Source: Gordonia insulae (GTDB taxonomy: Bacteria > Actinomycetota > Actinomycetes > Mycobacteriales > Mycobacteriaceae). From it: a stretch of 64,000 nt of DNA. The stretch lies in contig NZ_CP033972.1 of NCBI RefSeq assembly GCF_003855095.1, forward strand, positions 992,001 to 1,056,000, written 5' to 3'. Below are positions 1 through 11,129 of the stretch, piece by piece. Under the pieces are notes generated by a model. The model did no database searches, had not been told where the DNA came from, and was given only the letters and a program-made list of their open reading frames with translations. The translations under genes were made by a program, and so were the position numbers. Position 1 is the stretch's first letter; every line of letters begins with the position of its first letter.

Positions 1-480
1 TCCGACGGCCAGCCAGCCGCGTCGGCTCAGCCGGTACTCGACCGCCTGGACCACGGGCTTCTTGAGGTACGGCCGAACCCGGTCGCGGCCGAGGACCCGG
101 ACGAGCCCGAAGGCGAGCAACGCGGCGACGGCGGAGGCGATCATGGCGCCGGTGAATCCGACGACCGGACCGAAGAAGATCCCGGACATCACGGTGAAGG
201 TCGACCGGGGGAAGGGCGCGATCGTGACCACCGCGTAGGCGACGAAGAACACCCAGACGAAGGCCGGCCCGAGACTCTCACCCCAGGACCGCACGCTGCC
301 CACCGAGGGCATCGGGATCAGATATGAGCCGATGAGCACCGCGGCCACGACCGCGGTCAGCATCCCGGCCCGACGGAGCACCCGACGGTCGATCCGGCGC
401 CGGACGGGTCCCGTGCTCCCGGATCCCGTGTTCCCGGATCCCGACGCACTGTCGGCAGCGGTGACGGACTCGAGAGGCAC
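1..480 (-). CDS. TVP38/TMEM64 (DedA-like) family membrane protein, C-terminus cut by window edge
   Basis: The reading frame runs from a GTG at 480 off the left edge of the window, giving the first 160 residues. An in-frame TAG at 490-492 lies just upstream, so GTG 480 is the first possible start. After a Ser/Gly/Thr-rich and Arg-rich cytosolic N-terminus there is a membrane segment (about residues 40-56) and then two more hydrophobic stretches around the motif APFPRSTFTVMSGIFFGPV. That proline/phenylalanine-rich signature followed by a glycine-rich helix is typical of the SNARE-associated/TVP38 family. Family members are multi-pass inner-membrane proteins, some acting as lipid scramblases. 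The gene diverges from mutA with about 127 bases between starts. The substrate cannot be read from the sequence. Confidence 0.75.
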   Translation of the reverse strand, partial: MPLESVTAADSASGSGNTGSGSTGPVRRRIDRRVLRRAGMLTAVVAAVLIGSYLIPMPSVGSVRSWGESLGPAFVWVFFVAYAVVTIAPFPRSTFTVMSGIFFGPVVGFTGAMIASAVAALLAFGLVRVLGRDRVRPYLKKPVVQAVEYRLSRRGWLAVG

Positions 481-607
481 CGCGCCACTCTACTCGGCGT
501 CACGCCGTGGCATATCTCACGATCGGCCCTCGATGTGGGGGCCGAGCGAGCGTTCGGCTAAAGTCGGGTACGCGCTCGACCCGAGCATCACGGAGGTGTC
601 ACGCCCC

Positions 608-2523
608 ATGTCGCAGACCACTGCGTCGAAATCCGATCGGTCCGGCCGGTCGCTCGACGAGGCCTATCAGGCCTGGTCGGATGCCGCGACCGCCGTTTTG
701 GCGAAGTCCCGGCGGTCCACCGTCGAGGAGTTGCCGGCCTCGGCCGAAGAATTGTTGTCGACCGCCACCCTCGACGGTCTGACCATCCGCCCGCTCTACA
801 CCCGCAAGGACGAGACAGCCGAATCGGGACTGCCCGGCGGCTTTCCGTTCGTCCGCGGTGCCGACCCGGACCGCGACGTCGCGCTCGGGTGGCGGGTGAC
901 CGAACGATTCGGCGACGACGCGACCCCGGTCGCGGACGTCAACGGGTCCATCCTCGACGCGCTGTCCCACGGAGCGAGTGGCCTGTGGCTCTCGGTCGGT
1001 GCCGGCATCGCGCCCGACGACCTCGCCGCGGTCCTCGAGGGCGTCTACCTCGACCTCATCCCGGTGACCCTCGACGCCGGCGCCGACGGGTTGACCGCGG
1101 CCCGGGCGCTGCTGGATGCACGCGTGCGCGCCACCGACGCACCGGAGGCAGCCGCACCCACGGTCGCGACGATCACCTCGTTGGGACTGTCCCCGCTGAC
1201 CGCGACATTCTCCGGCCGCCCGACGGTGGACATCGACGCGGCGACCGCGCTCGCCACCGACGTCCCCGCAGGCGTCCGGGCGTTTCGTGTGGACGGCACC
1301 GACTTCGCCACCGCGGGCGCCGACAACGGACTCGAACTCGCACTGCTCGCCGCCGCCGCGGTCACCCACCTGCGTGACCTCACCGCAGCCGGACTCTCGG
1401 CCGCCGATGCGGTACGCCAGATCACCTTTGCCGTCTCCGCCGACGACGACCAGTTCGCGACCATCGCCAAGTTCCGTGCGCTCCGCAAGATCTGGGCGCG
1501 CGTGACCGAGGTCGTGGGCGCGCCGGAGGTCGGTGCCGCGGTGACCCACGGCATCACCGATCTGTCGATGCAGAGTCAGCGCGATCCCTGGGTGAACATG
1601 CTGCGCACCACCATCGCCGCCTTCGGTGCCGGCGTGGGTGGCGCCGACCAGGTCACCGTGCTCGGCTACGACGCGGCCATCCCGCCCGACCGGCGCACGT
1701 CGAGTGCTGCGTTCTCACGCCGTATCGCGCGCAATACCCAGCTGTTGTTGCTGGAGGAGTCGAACATCGGCCGCGTTCTGGATCCGGCCGGCGGTTCCTG
1801 GTTCGTCGAGTCGCTCACCGACGAGCTCGCGTCGGCGGCGTGGACGGTGTTCGGCGAGATCGAGACGGTGGGCGGATACCGTGCCGCGCTGGACTCCGGC
1901 TGGATCACCGATCGGGTCGGCGCCGCGCTCGCCCGTCGCGACGAGTCGGTCGCGCACCGCCGCACCTCGGTCACCGGCGTCAACGAGTTCCCCAACCTCG
2001 ACGAGAAGCCGCTCGGCGCCGACGTCGCCGACACCGTCGACGTCCCGCTGGGCGCGCCCCGGCTGGCCCGCGTCGGTCGAGGCTACGAGGAACTACGTGA
2101 CCGGTCCGACGCCGTCCTGGCGGACACCGGCCGTCGCCCGGCCGTGCTCCTGCTGCCCCTCGGTTCCGTCGCCGAACACAACGGCCGCACCACCTTTGTC
2201 GCGAACCTGCTTGCCGCGGGCGGCATCTCGGCCGTCAACCCGGGTCCGCTCACCGCCGACGGCATCGCCGCGGCGGTCGCCGACGCGGGTTCGCCCATCG
2301 CGGTGATCTGCGGCACCAAGCAGCGTTACGCCGAGGACGGCATCGCCGCACTCGCCGCCGCACGTTCCGCGGGGCTCACCGCGGTACTGCTCGCCGGACC
2401 GGACAAGGAATGGCCCGACGCAGACGACCGACCGGACGGCTCTTTGCGGGTCGGCATCGACGCGGTCGCGACGCTGCGAGATCTGCTCGATCAGCTGACC
2501 CACGAAACCGCCGGAGCGACATC

Positions 2524-2527
<4 letters not shown>
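608..2527 (+). CDS. mutA: Methylmalonyl-CoA mutase small (beta) subunit MutA
   Basis: This encodes the 639-residue non-catalytic subunit of the B12-dependent methylmalonyl-CoA mutase heterodimer, which interconverts (R)-methylmalonyl-CoA and succinyl-CoA. The frame is open further upstream, but ATG 608 is preferred because GGAGG at 592-596 sits 11 bases before it and the protein then starts at the usual family position. The mutase barrel region shares landmarks with MutB next door, such as the [13 protein letters not shown] segment. The C-terminal cobalamin-like fold lacks the DxHxxG cobalt-ligand motif, as expected for MutA. Its stop overlaps the mutB start by four bases (ATGA), so the two subunits are probably translationally coupled. 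No B12 riboswitch is visible in the short leader. Confidence 0.93.
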
Positions 2528-4817
<2,290 letters not shown>

Positions 4818-4818
<1 letters not shown>

Positions 4819-5834
4819 TGGACGAGGGCTCCGGGGCGGGCGCCGCGGTGCGGCGCCGCGTCGATGTCGATGCGCTGGAAGCGGCGATCCTCGCGGACAG
4901 CCGCGCCGACCTCGCCCGCGCGATCACGCTGGTGGAGTCGACCCGACCGGATCATCGGGCGGCGGCCCAGGAGTTGTTGCTGCGCTTGACCCCGCACTCG
5001 GGCAAGTCGTTTCGCGTCGGCATCACCGGTGTGCCAGGGGTGGGGAAGTCGACCACCATCGAGGCGCTCGGCATGTACCTGATCGAGCAGGGGCACAAGG
5101 TCGCGGTCCTCGCGGTGGATCCCTCGTCGACGCGGACCGGCGGGTCGATCCTCGGGGACAAGACCCGGATGGGCCGCCTGTCGATGTCGAAGAACGCCTA
5201 CATCCGGCCGTCGCCGACATCGGGAACCCTCGGCGGTGTCGCGAAGGCGACCCGCGAGACGATCGTGATGGTCGAGGCGGCCGGTTTCGACGTCGTCCTG
5301 GTCGAGACGGTCGGCGTCGGCCAGTCCGAGGTGACGGTCGCCAACATGGTGGACACCTTCACCTTCCTGACCCTCGCACGTACCGGGGATTCGTTGCAGG
5401 GCATCAAGAAAGGTGTCCTCGAGCTCGCCGACGTCGTCGTGGTGAACAAGGCCGACGGCAAGCACCTGACCGAGGCGAAGGGTGCGGCGCGCGAGTTGAA
5501 GAATGCGCTCAAGTTGATCTACCCGCACGACGCCCTCTGGGTGCCGCCGGTGCTGACGATGAGCGCGATCGAGAACACCGGTGTGGACGAGTACTGGGAT
5601 GCCGTCCTGCGCCACAAGAAGACGCTGACCGACGCGGGACAGTTCGCCGCCCGCCGGAACCAGCAGCAGATCGACTGGACGTGGGCGATGGTCCACGACA
5701 TCGTCCTGTCCCGACTGGCGAACAGCCCGGCGGTCAAGGACATTCGCGGCGACATCGAGGCACAGGTCCGCTCGGCAGACCTGACGCCCGCCCTGGCCGC
5801 CCAGCAGATCGTGGCAGCCTTCGACGAGCGCTGA
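4818..5834 (+). CDS. meaB: MeaB/ArgK-type G-protein chaperone of methylmalonyl-CoA mutase
   Basis: This 338-residue GTPase protects and reactivates methylmalonyl-CoA mutase and gates cofactor delivery. The P-loop GVPGVGKS lies at residues 71-78 after an N-terminal helical arm. Asp-containing switch segments (VDPSSTRTGGSILGDKTRM, VETVGVGQSE) and the guanine-specificity motif NKAD follow, all characteristic of the MeaB/ArgK family. ATG 4818 shares its first base with the mutB stop; a GTG directly before it (4815) is also possible. Tight coupling with mutAB supports MeaB over the older arginine/ornithine transport ATPase name. Confidence 0.94.
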
Positions 5835-5921
5835 GACAGCACGCGGGGCGCCGCCGACGGTGATCGGCACGACGTGTGCAAAAGGTCACCAGTCTTGGCC
5901 GTCCCGAGACCGACCTGTTAC

Positions 5922-5940
5922 TTTGCTTAGGATCACCTAA
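5922..5940. promoter_or_regulatory. Probable IdeR/DtxR iron box
   Basis: TTTGCTTAGGATCACCTAA matches 15 of 19 positions of the IdeR/DtxR consensus TTAGGTTAGGCTAACCTAA, with the arms TTAGG-N4-CCTAA intact. It lies about 90-110 bases before the unknown exported protein gene and after the meaB stop. It predicts iron-repressed transcription of the unknown protein/hydrolase/FecB genes. Confidence 0.75.
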
Positions 5941-6026
5941 TTCGCGGGTGATTCTCGCCGGGGGTCGATCGCGCACGATCGCGTGGTGGTGAGTGGGGAT
6001 CTGTCTTGGGTAGAGAGGTTGGACGC

Positions 6027-7418
6027 TTGCTTCGCCGTCTGACGATCATCATGCTGGCCGCGGTCATCACCGTCGGATTCGCCGAGACCCGCGGCTCGCT
6101 CGCCGCGCCGGCCGAGGCGGTACCCGCGACACCGCCCTCGTCGTCGCAACCGATTGCCACCGGGGCGAACAGCAAGGAGTGCGTGGGTTCGGACTTCGCC
6201 ACGCTGGGCAAGATCTACGACTCGATCTTCGATTCGTTCCTCCCGTACCTTCCGCCTCAGGTGAAGAAGGACAAGGACAAGATCAAGGCGCAGACCCACC
6301 GGGACATGGACCGGCTGCGCATCTCGAACATGCTGGTCTCGAATCATCCGTCGCAACTCGGCGCACAGCGCGGTGACGCGATCATGAAGTACCGCGACCC
6401 GATCTCGTTGTATGTCGTCTCGCAGCTGCTGAATGTGCGGCACGGCAAGCAGTTCCAGGCGATCACAGTAGAGAATCTCACCCTGGCCCAGGCGGTCGAG
6501 ACGGTGTGGCTGCTGATATACACGACGGTCATCATCCCGTTGACGGTCGTGTTGAGCGCCGTGCCGAACATCGCGCCGATCTGGGGTCCGATCAACGTGC
6601 GGTTCCTCATCACGCTTCCGTTCTACGTGGGGATGTACGGCGCACGCTACCTGTACCAGTTCATCTCCTCCGCCCTCGTGAACTCCTGTCTCGTGTCGAT
6701 GACCAAGGAGGAGCGCGACCGCGCCGGCAAGCCGATCAAGGATCTACGCTTCTCCGGTTCGGTCCCGAAACTCATCGAGGACATCGCCGGGCAGGTCGAT
6801 CTCGCCGACCAGAAGGGCTGCGAACCCATCGGCAATCAGCCGATGTCGCGCATCGTCGACCGCACCACCCGGTACCTCACGGACACCAACAAGGATCCCG
6901 CGACGAGGGCGGCGATCGCGGGCATCGCCAGGGACGTCGAGAACCGCATGCGCAACACCTGGGTGCCGGTGAACCTGATCCCTGCCGATCCGGCCGACTA
7001 CAACCAGATCGAGGGCCTGATCTCCCTGCTGGGTGGCTACGTCTCACCGGACATCCCGATCACGATCGGCGACAACAGTTTCGGTATCGCGACCGGTGGT
7101 GCGCCGCTCGACATCGTCATCGGCCTCGTCCACAACATCACCACCGGCGAGAACATGGGCAAGCAGGTCCGGCTGTGGGACCTCCCGGTCACCAAATCGA
7201 TGACCGCGGCCTACTACACGATGTACTTCAGCATCTACGTCGCGCAGGTCGTCTATGCGAACGCGTTGCCCATCGCACTACCGGGCGTCGCGAATCTGGT
7301 TCCGCGACCATTCGGACTCTTCTACGCGCCGTTGAACTTCGGTTTCAACGCGTATCACAACGTCCTGCGGTCGATGTGCTTCGCCGAGGACAAGAAAGTG
7401 GAGGCGGCGGTCGCATGA
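6027..7418 (+). CDS. Exported membrane protein of unknown function, predicted iron-regulated
   Basis: I do not recognise the family. The 463-residue product begins with a signal-like segment (LRRLTIIMLAAVITVGF) ending near an AXA site. A Pro/Ser-rich linker and a charged stretch (VKKDKDKIKAQ) follow, then at least two strong hydrophobic segments in the middle (VWLLIYTTVIIPLTVVLSAV; FLITLPFYVGMYGARYLY) and another near the C-terminus (YYTMYFSIYVAQVVYANALP). Several cysteines suggest extracytoplasmic disulfides. TTG 6027 is preferred because AGAGAGG (6012-6018) lies 8 bases upstream; TTG 6006 is the alternative. An iron box sits upstream, and the stop overlaps the next gene by four bases. A role in iron or siderophore handling at the cell envelope is inferred only from context. 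Confidence 0.6.
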   Translation: MLRRLTIIMLAAVITVGFAETRGSLAAPAEAVPATPPSSSQPIATGANSKECVGSDFATLGKIYDSIFDSFLPYLPPQVKKDKDKIKAQTHRDMDRLRISNMLVSNHPSQLGAQRGDAIMKYRDPISLYVVSQLLNVRHGKQFQAITVENLTLAQAVETVWLLIYTTVIIPLTVVLSAVPNIAPIWGPINVRFLITLPFYVGMYGARYLYQFISSALVNSCLVSMTKEERDRAGKPIKDLRFSGSVPKLIEDIAGQVDLADQKGCEPIGNQPMSRIVDRTTRYLTDTNKDPATRAAIAGIARDVENRMRNTWVPVNLIPADPADYNQIEGLISLLGGYVSPDIPITIGDNSFGIATGGAPLDIVIGLVHNITTGENMGKQVRLWDLPVTKSMTAAYYTMYFSIYVAQVVYANALPIALPGVANLVPRPFGLFYAPLNFGFNAYHNVLRSMCFAEDKKVEAAVA

Positions 7419-8569
7419 CGTCATCACGTGCGATAGCGATCATCAGCGTGCTGGTCCTCGGCATCGGTCTGGTCTCGATCTCGACGGCCCAGGCCACCCC
7501 GCAGCAGCGGGCGGGCACGGTGCTGCGCACCACCGACATCACCGATCGACCCGACGCAACGGTGGCCGGAGCGGGGACGGTCATCGCGATGACCTACCTG
7601 TCGGAAGGCCCCGACGGCGCGCTCGTGCCCGTGCGCGGCACCGTGATGATCCCGAAGAAGGCGGCACCAGAAGGTGGTTGGCGCGTCCTCGGGTATGCCC
7701 ACGGCACCGCGGGGCTGGGTGATCAGTGCACGGTCACCGACCGCATGGGCCATCAGGGTCGTTACGACGACTGGCTGGGACCGTGGCTCGAGGACGGTTA
7801 CGTGATCACCGCGACCGAGTACGCCGGCATCGGCGGGCCGGGGGAGCACGCCTACCTCGACGGCGCGGTGTCGGGCCGGAACGTGCTCGACTCGGTCCGC
7901 GCGGCGCGCACAGTCGTGGCGCAGCGCGGTGGACAGACGTCGACCGGGTTCGTCACCAGCGGTGCCTCGCAGGGTGGTCACGCGTCGCTGTGGGCCTCGC
8001 ACCTGGCACCGTCGTACACACCGGAGTTGACGAATGTCGGGGGCGTGGTCAATTCGCCGCCGGTTGGTCTGGCGGACTACTTCCAGCTGTTGCGGCCCGG
8101 CGTACCGCCCGTCGCCGTACCCGATTACGTCACGTACTTCTCCTACGTGCTGGCCGGACTCAAGGTCGCCCGACCGGGCCTCGACGTCGATTCCTACCTG
8201 ACCCCGCTGGGACGCAAGGTCGTCGAGGATGCGAAGACGCTGTGCTATCCGAACCAGGGCCGCGCCACCCGCGGTATGACGGTGGGGCAGCTCATCGCCA
8301 GGCCGTTCGACCAGGGGCCGCTGATCCCGGCGCTCCGTGCGGTCACCGGCGTCCCGACGTCGGGCTACCAGGCGCCACTGCTCATCCAGCAGGGCACCCT
8401 GGACCCGGTCGCCTTCGCGCCGCTGACCGCGGAATTCGTCGACCGAACCCGTTCCGGCGGCGCGCGCATCGACTTCCGCACCGCGCAGGCCGGGCACGGT
8501 CTGGGGTCGTGGTCGGAGACGGTGGCGCTGAAATGGTCCGACGAGCAGCGATGGCCGGTCCGGCGCTGA
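7415..8569 (+). CDS. Secreted lipase-family alpha/beta hydrolase
   Basis: A 384-residue secreted serine hydrolase. Residues 1-27 form a signal peptide ending in AQA. The fold carries a GYAHGTAG oxyanion-type loop, the nucleophile elbow GASQGGH (Ser in G-x-S-x-G) in the middle, a late GTLDPVAF segment that can supply the acid residue, and AGHG for the catalytic histidine. This pattern matches the actinobacterial secretory lipase (LIP) family, which cleaves lipid or other esters outside the cell. ATG 7415 overlaps the upstream stop (ATGA), so it is co-translated with the unknown exported protein behind the iron box. A siderophore-ester hydrolase is therefore conceivable, but sequence alone gives only the family. 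Confidence 0.8.
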   Translation: MTSSRAIAIISVLVLGIGLVSISTAQATPQQRAGTVLRTTDITDRPDATVAGAGTVIAMTYLSEGPDGALVPVRGTVMIPKKAAPEGGWRVLGYAHGTAGLGDQCTVTDRMGHQGRYDDWLGPWLEDGYVITATEYAGIGGPGEHAYLDGAVSGRNVLDSVRAARTVVAQRGGQTSTGFVTSGASQGGHASLWASHLAPSYTPELTNVGGVVNSPPVGLADYFQLLRPGVPPVAVPDYVTYFSYVLAGLKVARPGLDVDSYLTPLGRKVVEDAKTLCYPNQGRATRGMTVGQLIARPFDQGPLIPALRAVTGVPTSGYQAPLLIQQGTLDPVAFAPLTAEFVDRTRSGGARIDFRTAQAGHGLGSWSETVALKWSDEQRWPVRR

Positions 8570-8642
8570 CCCCGACGTTCCCGCCGACCAGACCAGCGTG
8601 ACCAGACCGTCGACGTCGCGTACACCCATGATTCCGAAGTGA

Positions 8643-9638
8643 TTGGTAACTGCCTTGAACACTCTGCGTTTCGCCATCCGAACCCTGCTGATCGCGCTGA
8701 CCGTGGTGCTCGTCGGCGTGGTCGCCGCGTGCTCGGCTCCGGCCGAGGACGACAACTCGAGCAGCGGGGGCGAGTACACCCCGGTGACGATCGAGCACGA
8801 GTTCGGCAGCACGACGATCGAGAAGCGGCCGGAGCGTGTGGTCACGTTGCTCGCCAACTGGACCGACACTCTTGCCGCCCTTGACATCCCCATCACCGCG
8901 GAGTTCGTCGAGAAGGGCTATGCCGGCCCGAACAACCACTTCGCCTGGACACCGGAGCACGACTCCGAGGTGAAGGTGGTCAATTCGCTGGCGGCGCTCG
9001 ATATCTCGGAGATCGCCGCGTTCCAGCCGGATCTCATCCTCGCCGGGTACACCGGGGATCAGAAGAACTACGACCGGCTCCGTGCGCTCGCGCCGACCAT
9101 CCCGGTGATGAAGAAGGGTGCGACGGTGGACACCTGGGAGGACATCGCCACCACCGCCGGCAGGATCTTCACCAAGGAGTCGCAGGCGCAGGAGCTGGTC
9201 GACGAGACCAACGGCAAGATCGAGAAGTTCACGTCCGATCACCCGAACGCCGTCGGCAAGACCTTCACGTTCGCGCAGTTCCAGCCGACCGGCAACATCG
9301 GCGCGATCAACTCCACCGACGATCCGGCCGCGGGACTTCTCACGCAACTAGGGTTCACCCTGAACCCGAAGCTCGCGGCCGAGCACACGGGTTCGGCGAC
9401 ACGCTCGCCGATCTCGTCCGAGCGGATCGACCTGCTCGACTCCGATCTGCTCGTCGCGTGGACGCTCGGTGACGACTCCGTCTATCAGAAGGTCCCCGGG
9501 TGGGACAATCTGACCGCGGTGAAGAACGACACGGTCGTGTACCTCACCAACGACAACGCCCCGGCCTTCGGTGTGCCCAGTGCACCGTCGGTGGCGTATG
9601 TGATCGGGCTTCTCGACCCCGTTGCCGCGCGAATGTAG
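8643..9638 (+). CDS. Iron-siderophore ABC transporter substrate-binding lipoprotein (FecB/FepB type)
   Basis: The product (about 331 residues) has a lipoprotein signal with lipobox VAAC, followed by an acidic Ser/Gly linker and a periplasmic-binding-protein class III domain. The segments RPERVVTLLANWTDTLAAL, FQPDLILAG and RLRALAPTIPVM are typical of FecB/FepB/FhuD-type receptors for ferric siderophores or haem. The start is uncertain: TTG 8643 directly follows an in-frame stop, and TTG 8655 gives a more usual signal peptide (MNTLRFAIRTLL). No permease or ATPase genes adjoin it. It lies 73 bases after the hydrolase and probably shares the iron-box promoter. It could recapture the siderophore made by the neighbouring locus. 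Confidence 0.88.
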   Translation: MVTALNTLRFAIRTLLIALTVVLVGVVAACSAPAEDDNSSSGGEYTPVTIEHEFGSTTIEKRPERVVTLLANWTDTLAALDIPITAEFVEKGYAGPNNHFAWTPEHDSEVKVVNSLAALDISEIAAFQPDLILAGYTGDQKNYDRLRALAPTIPVMKKGATVDTWEDIATTAGRIFTKESQAQELVDETNGKIEKFTSDHPNAVGKTFTFAQFQPTGNIGAINSTDDPAAGLLTQLGFTLNPKLAAEHTGSATRSPISSERIDLLDSDLLVAWTLGDDSVYQKVPGWDNLTAVKNDTVVYLTNDNAPAFGVPSAPSVAYVIGLLDPVAARM

Positions 9639-9650
9639 CTGCCCCTCGTG

Positions 9651-9686
9651 AGAAATCCACCCTCGCGCGCGAGGGTGGATTTCTTT
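9651..9686. terminator. Strong bidirectional intrinsic terminator
   Basis: Bases 9651-9684 form a perfect 34-base palindrome (two 17-base arms meeting at CGCG), followed by a T-run on the plus strand and preceded by a short A-rich arm. It lies between the end of the FecB gene (plus) and the end of dhbA (minus), so it can stop both converging transcripts. Confidence 0.85.
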
Positions 9687-9705
9687 TGAGACGGCCGATG
9701 ATCGT

Positions 9706-10425
9706 TCACATGTCGAGCGTGGCGCCTCCGTCGACCCGGAGGTCGTGCATGGTGACGTGGCGCGCGGCATCGGAGACCAGATAGACGACGGCGGCGGCGA
9801 TGTCGGCGGGGTCCGCGATGCGCCCGAGCGGGATGCCCAGCCGGAACCGATTCGGGGTGCCGGCGAGCACCCGCGCCTCGTCTGCGTCCGACGACCACAT
9901 GCCCCGCAGCATCGGGGTGTCGGTCGATCCGGGTGACACGATGTTCACCCGGACGCCGGCCGGCGCGACGGCCAGCGCGACGCTGCGTGCGTACGAAGTC
10001 GCGGCGGCCTTCGATGCCGCGTAGGGCGCCAGGTCGGCGCGTGGGGTGGCGCCGGCGTTGCTCGAGACGACGACCGCGCAGCCTCGTCCCCGGGACGTCA
10101 TCGCTGCGACCGCGACATCCACGACGTTGCGGACACCCCCGGCGTTCACCGCCATGCACAGGTTCCAGTCGTCGGTCATCACCCCGGCCGCCTGCACCAC
10201 GATGTCGACCGGACCGCAGGCGTCTTCGGTTGTCCGCCAGGCATTCTGGACCGCCGATCGATCGGCGACGTCGACGACGGCAACACCCACGCCCGCCCGG
10301 TCCCAGCCATGGACCTCCGCACCCGCCACACGCAGCGCGTCCACGACGGCGCGGCCGATCCCACCGGCAGCGCCGGTGACGATCGCACGGCGGCCGGCGA
10401 TCCCCGCGATGGGGGCCTCGGTCAC
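9706..10425 (-). CDS. dhbA: 2,3-dihydro-2,3-dihydroxybenzoate dehydrogenase (DhbA/EntA)
   Basis: This 239-residue short-chain dehydrogenase has the cofactor motif TGAAGGIG (residues 18-25), an NAG motif (NAGG), catalytic Ser in VVSSNAG and the active-site YAASK. It would oxidise 2,3-dihydro-2,3-dihydroxybenzoate to 2,3-dihydroxybenzoate (DHB), the last step of catechol acid synthesis. The assignment rests on family plus its position: GTG 10425 overlaps the isochorismatase stop by four bases, and dhbE diverges from the same promoter region. The presence of this step indicates DHB rather than salicylate as the aryl cap. Confidence 0.9.
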   Translation of the reverse strand: MTEAPIAGIAGRRAIVTGAAGGIGRAVVDALRVAGAEVHGWDRAGVGVAVVDVADRSAVQNAWRTTEDACGPVDIVVQAAGVMTDDWNLCMAVNAGGVRNVVDVAVAAMTSRGRGCAVVVSSNAGATPRADLAPYAASKAAATSYARSVALAVAPAGVRVNIVSPGSTDTPMLRGMWSSDADEARVLAGTPNRFRLGIPLGRIADPADIAAAVVYLVSDAARHVTMHDLRVDGGATLDM

Positions 10426-11105
10426 CGGGTCGATCCGGTGGCGACGACGTCGGGGTGGTCCGAGGCGGTCGCCGCGGTCATGGCGAGTGACTTCACGACG
10501 TGATCACTGGTCACCACCAGGCCGGCCCGCTTGCCGATGTACTCGGCCGCCATCTGATGCTCGTCGCGGGTGAAGTCGCCCATGCCATCCACGACGAAGA
10601 ACGGTGCGACGTCGCTCATGAACGCCTCTGCGGCACTGATCATGCAGCCCATGTGGGCGTACACACCGACGACGATCAGCTGGTCGCGCCCGTGATGGGC
10701 GAGCAGCTGGCGCAGGTCGGTGCGCTGAAAGCCCGAATAGCGCCACTTGGTCACCGTGATGTCGCCGGCATCCGGGGCGAGCTCGGGGATGACCTCCTCG
10801 TCGCGACCGGCCTCGAGTCCGGTGCCCCAGAAGTCGGCGAGAATGCCACGGCGGGAGGGATGCTGATCGCCGGGCTGTGCGGTGTAGACCACCGGAACGC
10901 CGGCGCGCCGGCACGCCTCGCGGATCCGGATCATGTTCGGCAGCGCGGTCGCCATGGGCTCCCGATCGACTTGATAGGCGTCGATGAAGTATCGCTGCAT
11001 GTCGTGGATCAGGAGCGCAGCGCGAGGCGCCTCGAGTGTCCAGTCAACGCGAGCGGGGAAGGGTCCACGGGGAATCTCGTACGGGTTGATTGAAGGAATG
11101 GCCAC
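10422..11105 (-). CDS. dhbB: Isochorismatase (DhbB/EntB N-terminal type, no aryl carrier domain)
   Basis: This 227-residue enzyme hydrolyses isochorismate to 2,3-dihydro-2,3-dihydroxybenzoate plus pyruvate. Conserved parts include [10 protein letters not shown] (catalytic Asp), TKWRYSGF (Lys) and GVYAHMGCM (active-site Cys loop). The opening MAIPSINPY matches bacillibactin and enterobactin isochorismatases, so GTG 11105 is taken as start. EntB and DhbB normally continue into a C-terminal aryl carrier domain. Here the protein ends after the hydrolase fold, and a separate aryl carrier gene lies 27 kb away in the same locus. The start codon directly abuts an iron box shared with dhbE. Confidence 0.93.
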   Translation of the reverse strand: MAIPSINPYEIPRGPFPARVDWTLEAPRAALLIHDMQRYFIDAYQVDREPMATALPNMIRIREACRRAGVPVVYTAQPGDQHPSRRGILADFWGTGLEAGRDEEVIPELAPDAGDITVTKWRYSGFQRTDLRQLLAHHGRDQLIVVGVYAHMGCMISAAEAFMSDVAPFFVVDGMGDFTRDEHQMAAEYIGKRAGLVVTSDHVVKSLAMTAATASDHPDVVATGSTR

Positions 11106-11109
11106 ATCG

Positions 11110-11128
11110 TTAGGGTAGCCTCACCTGT
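11110..11128. promoter_or_regulatory. Probable IdeR/DtxR iron box between dhbB and dhbE
   Basis: TTAGGGTAGCCTCACCTGT matches 15 of 19 positions of the iron-box consensus. It nearly fills the 24-base gap between the divergent start codons (11105 minus, 11130 plus), so one operator should control both directions. Neither gene has a convincing Shine-Dalgarno sequence in this gap. Confidence 0.8.
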
Positions 11129-11129
11129 C

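Noticed and set aside
481..607. B12 riboswitch before mutA, or in the metH gap (62775-62825)
   Set aside because: The gaps are too short and no conserved B12-box sequence is visible.
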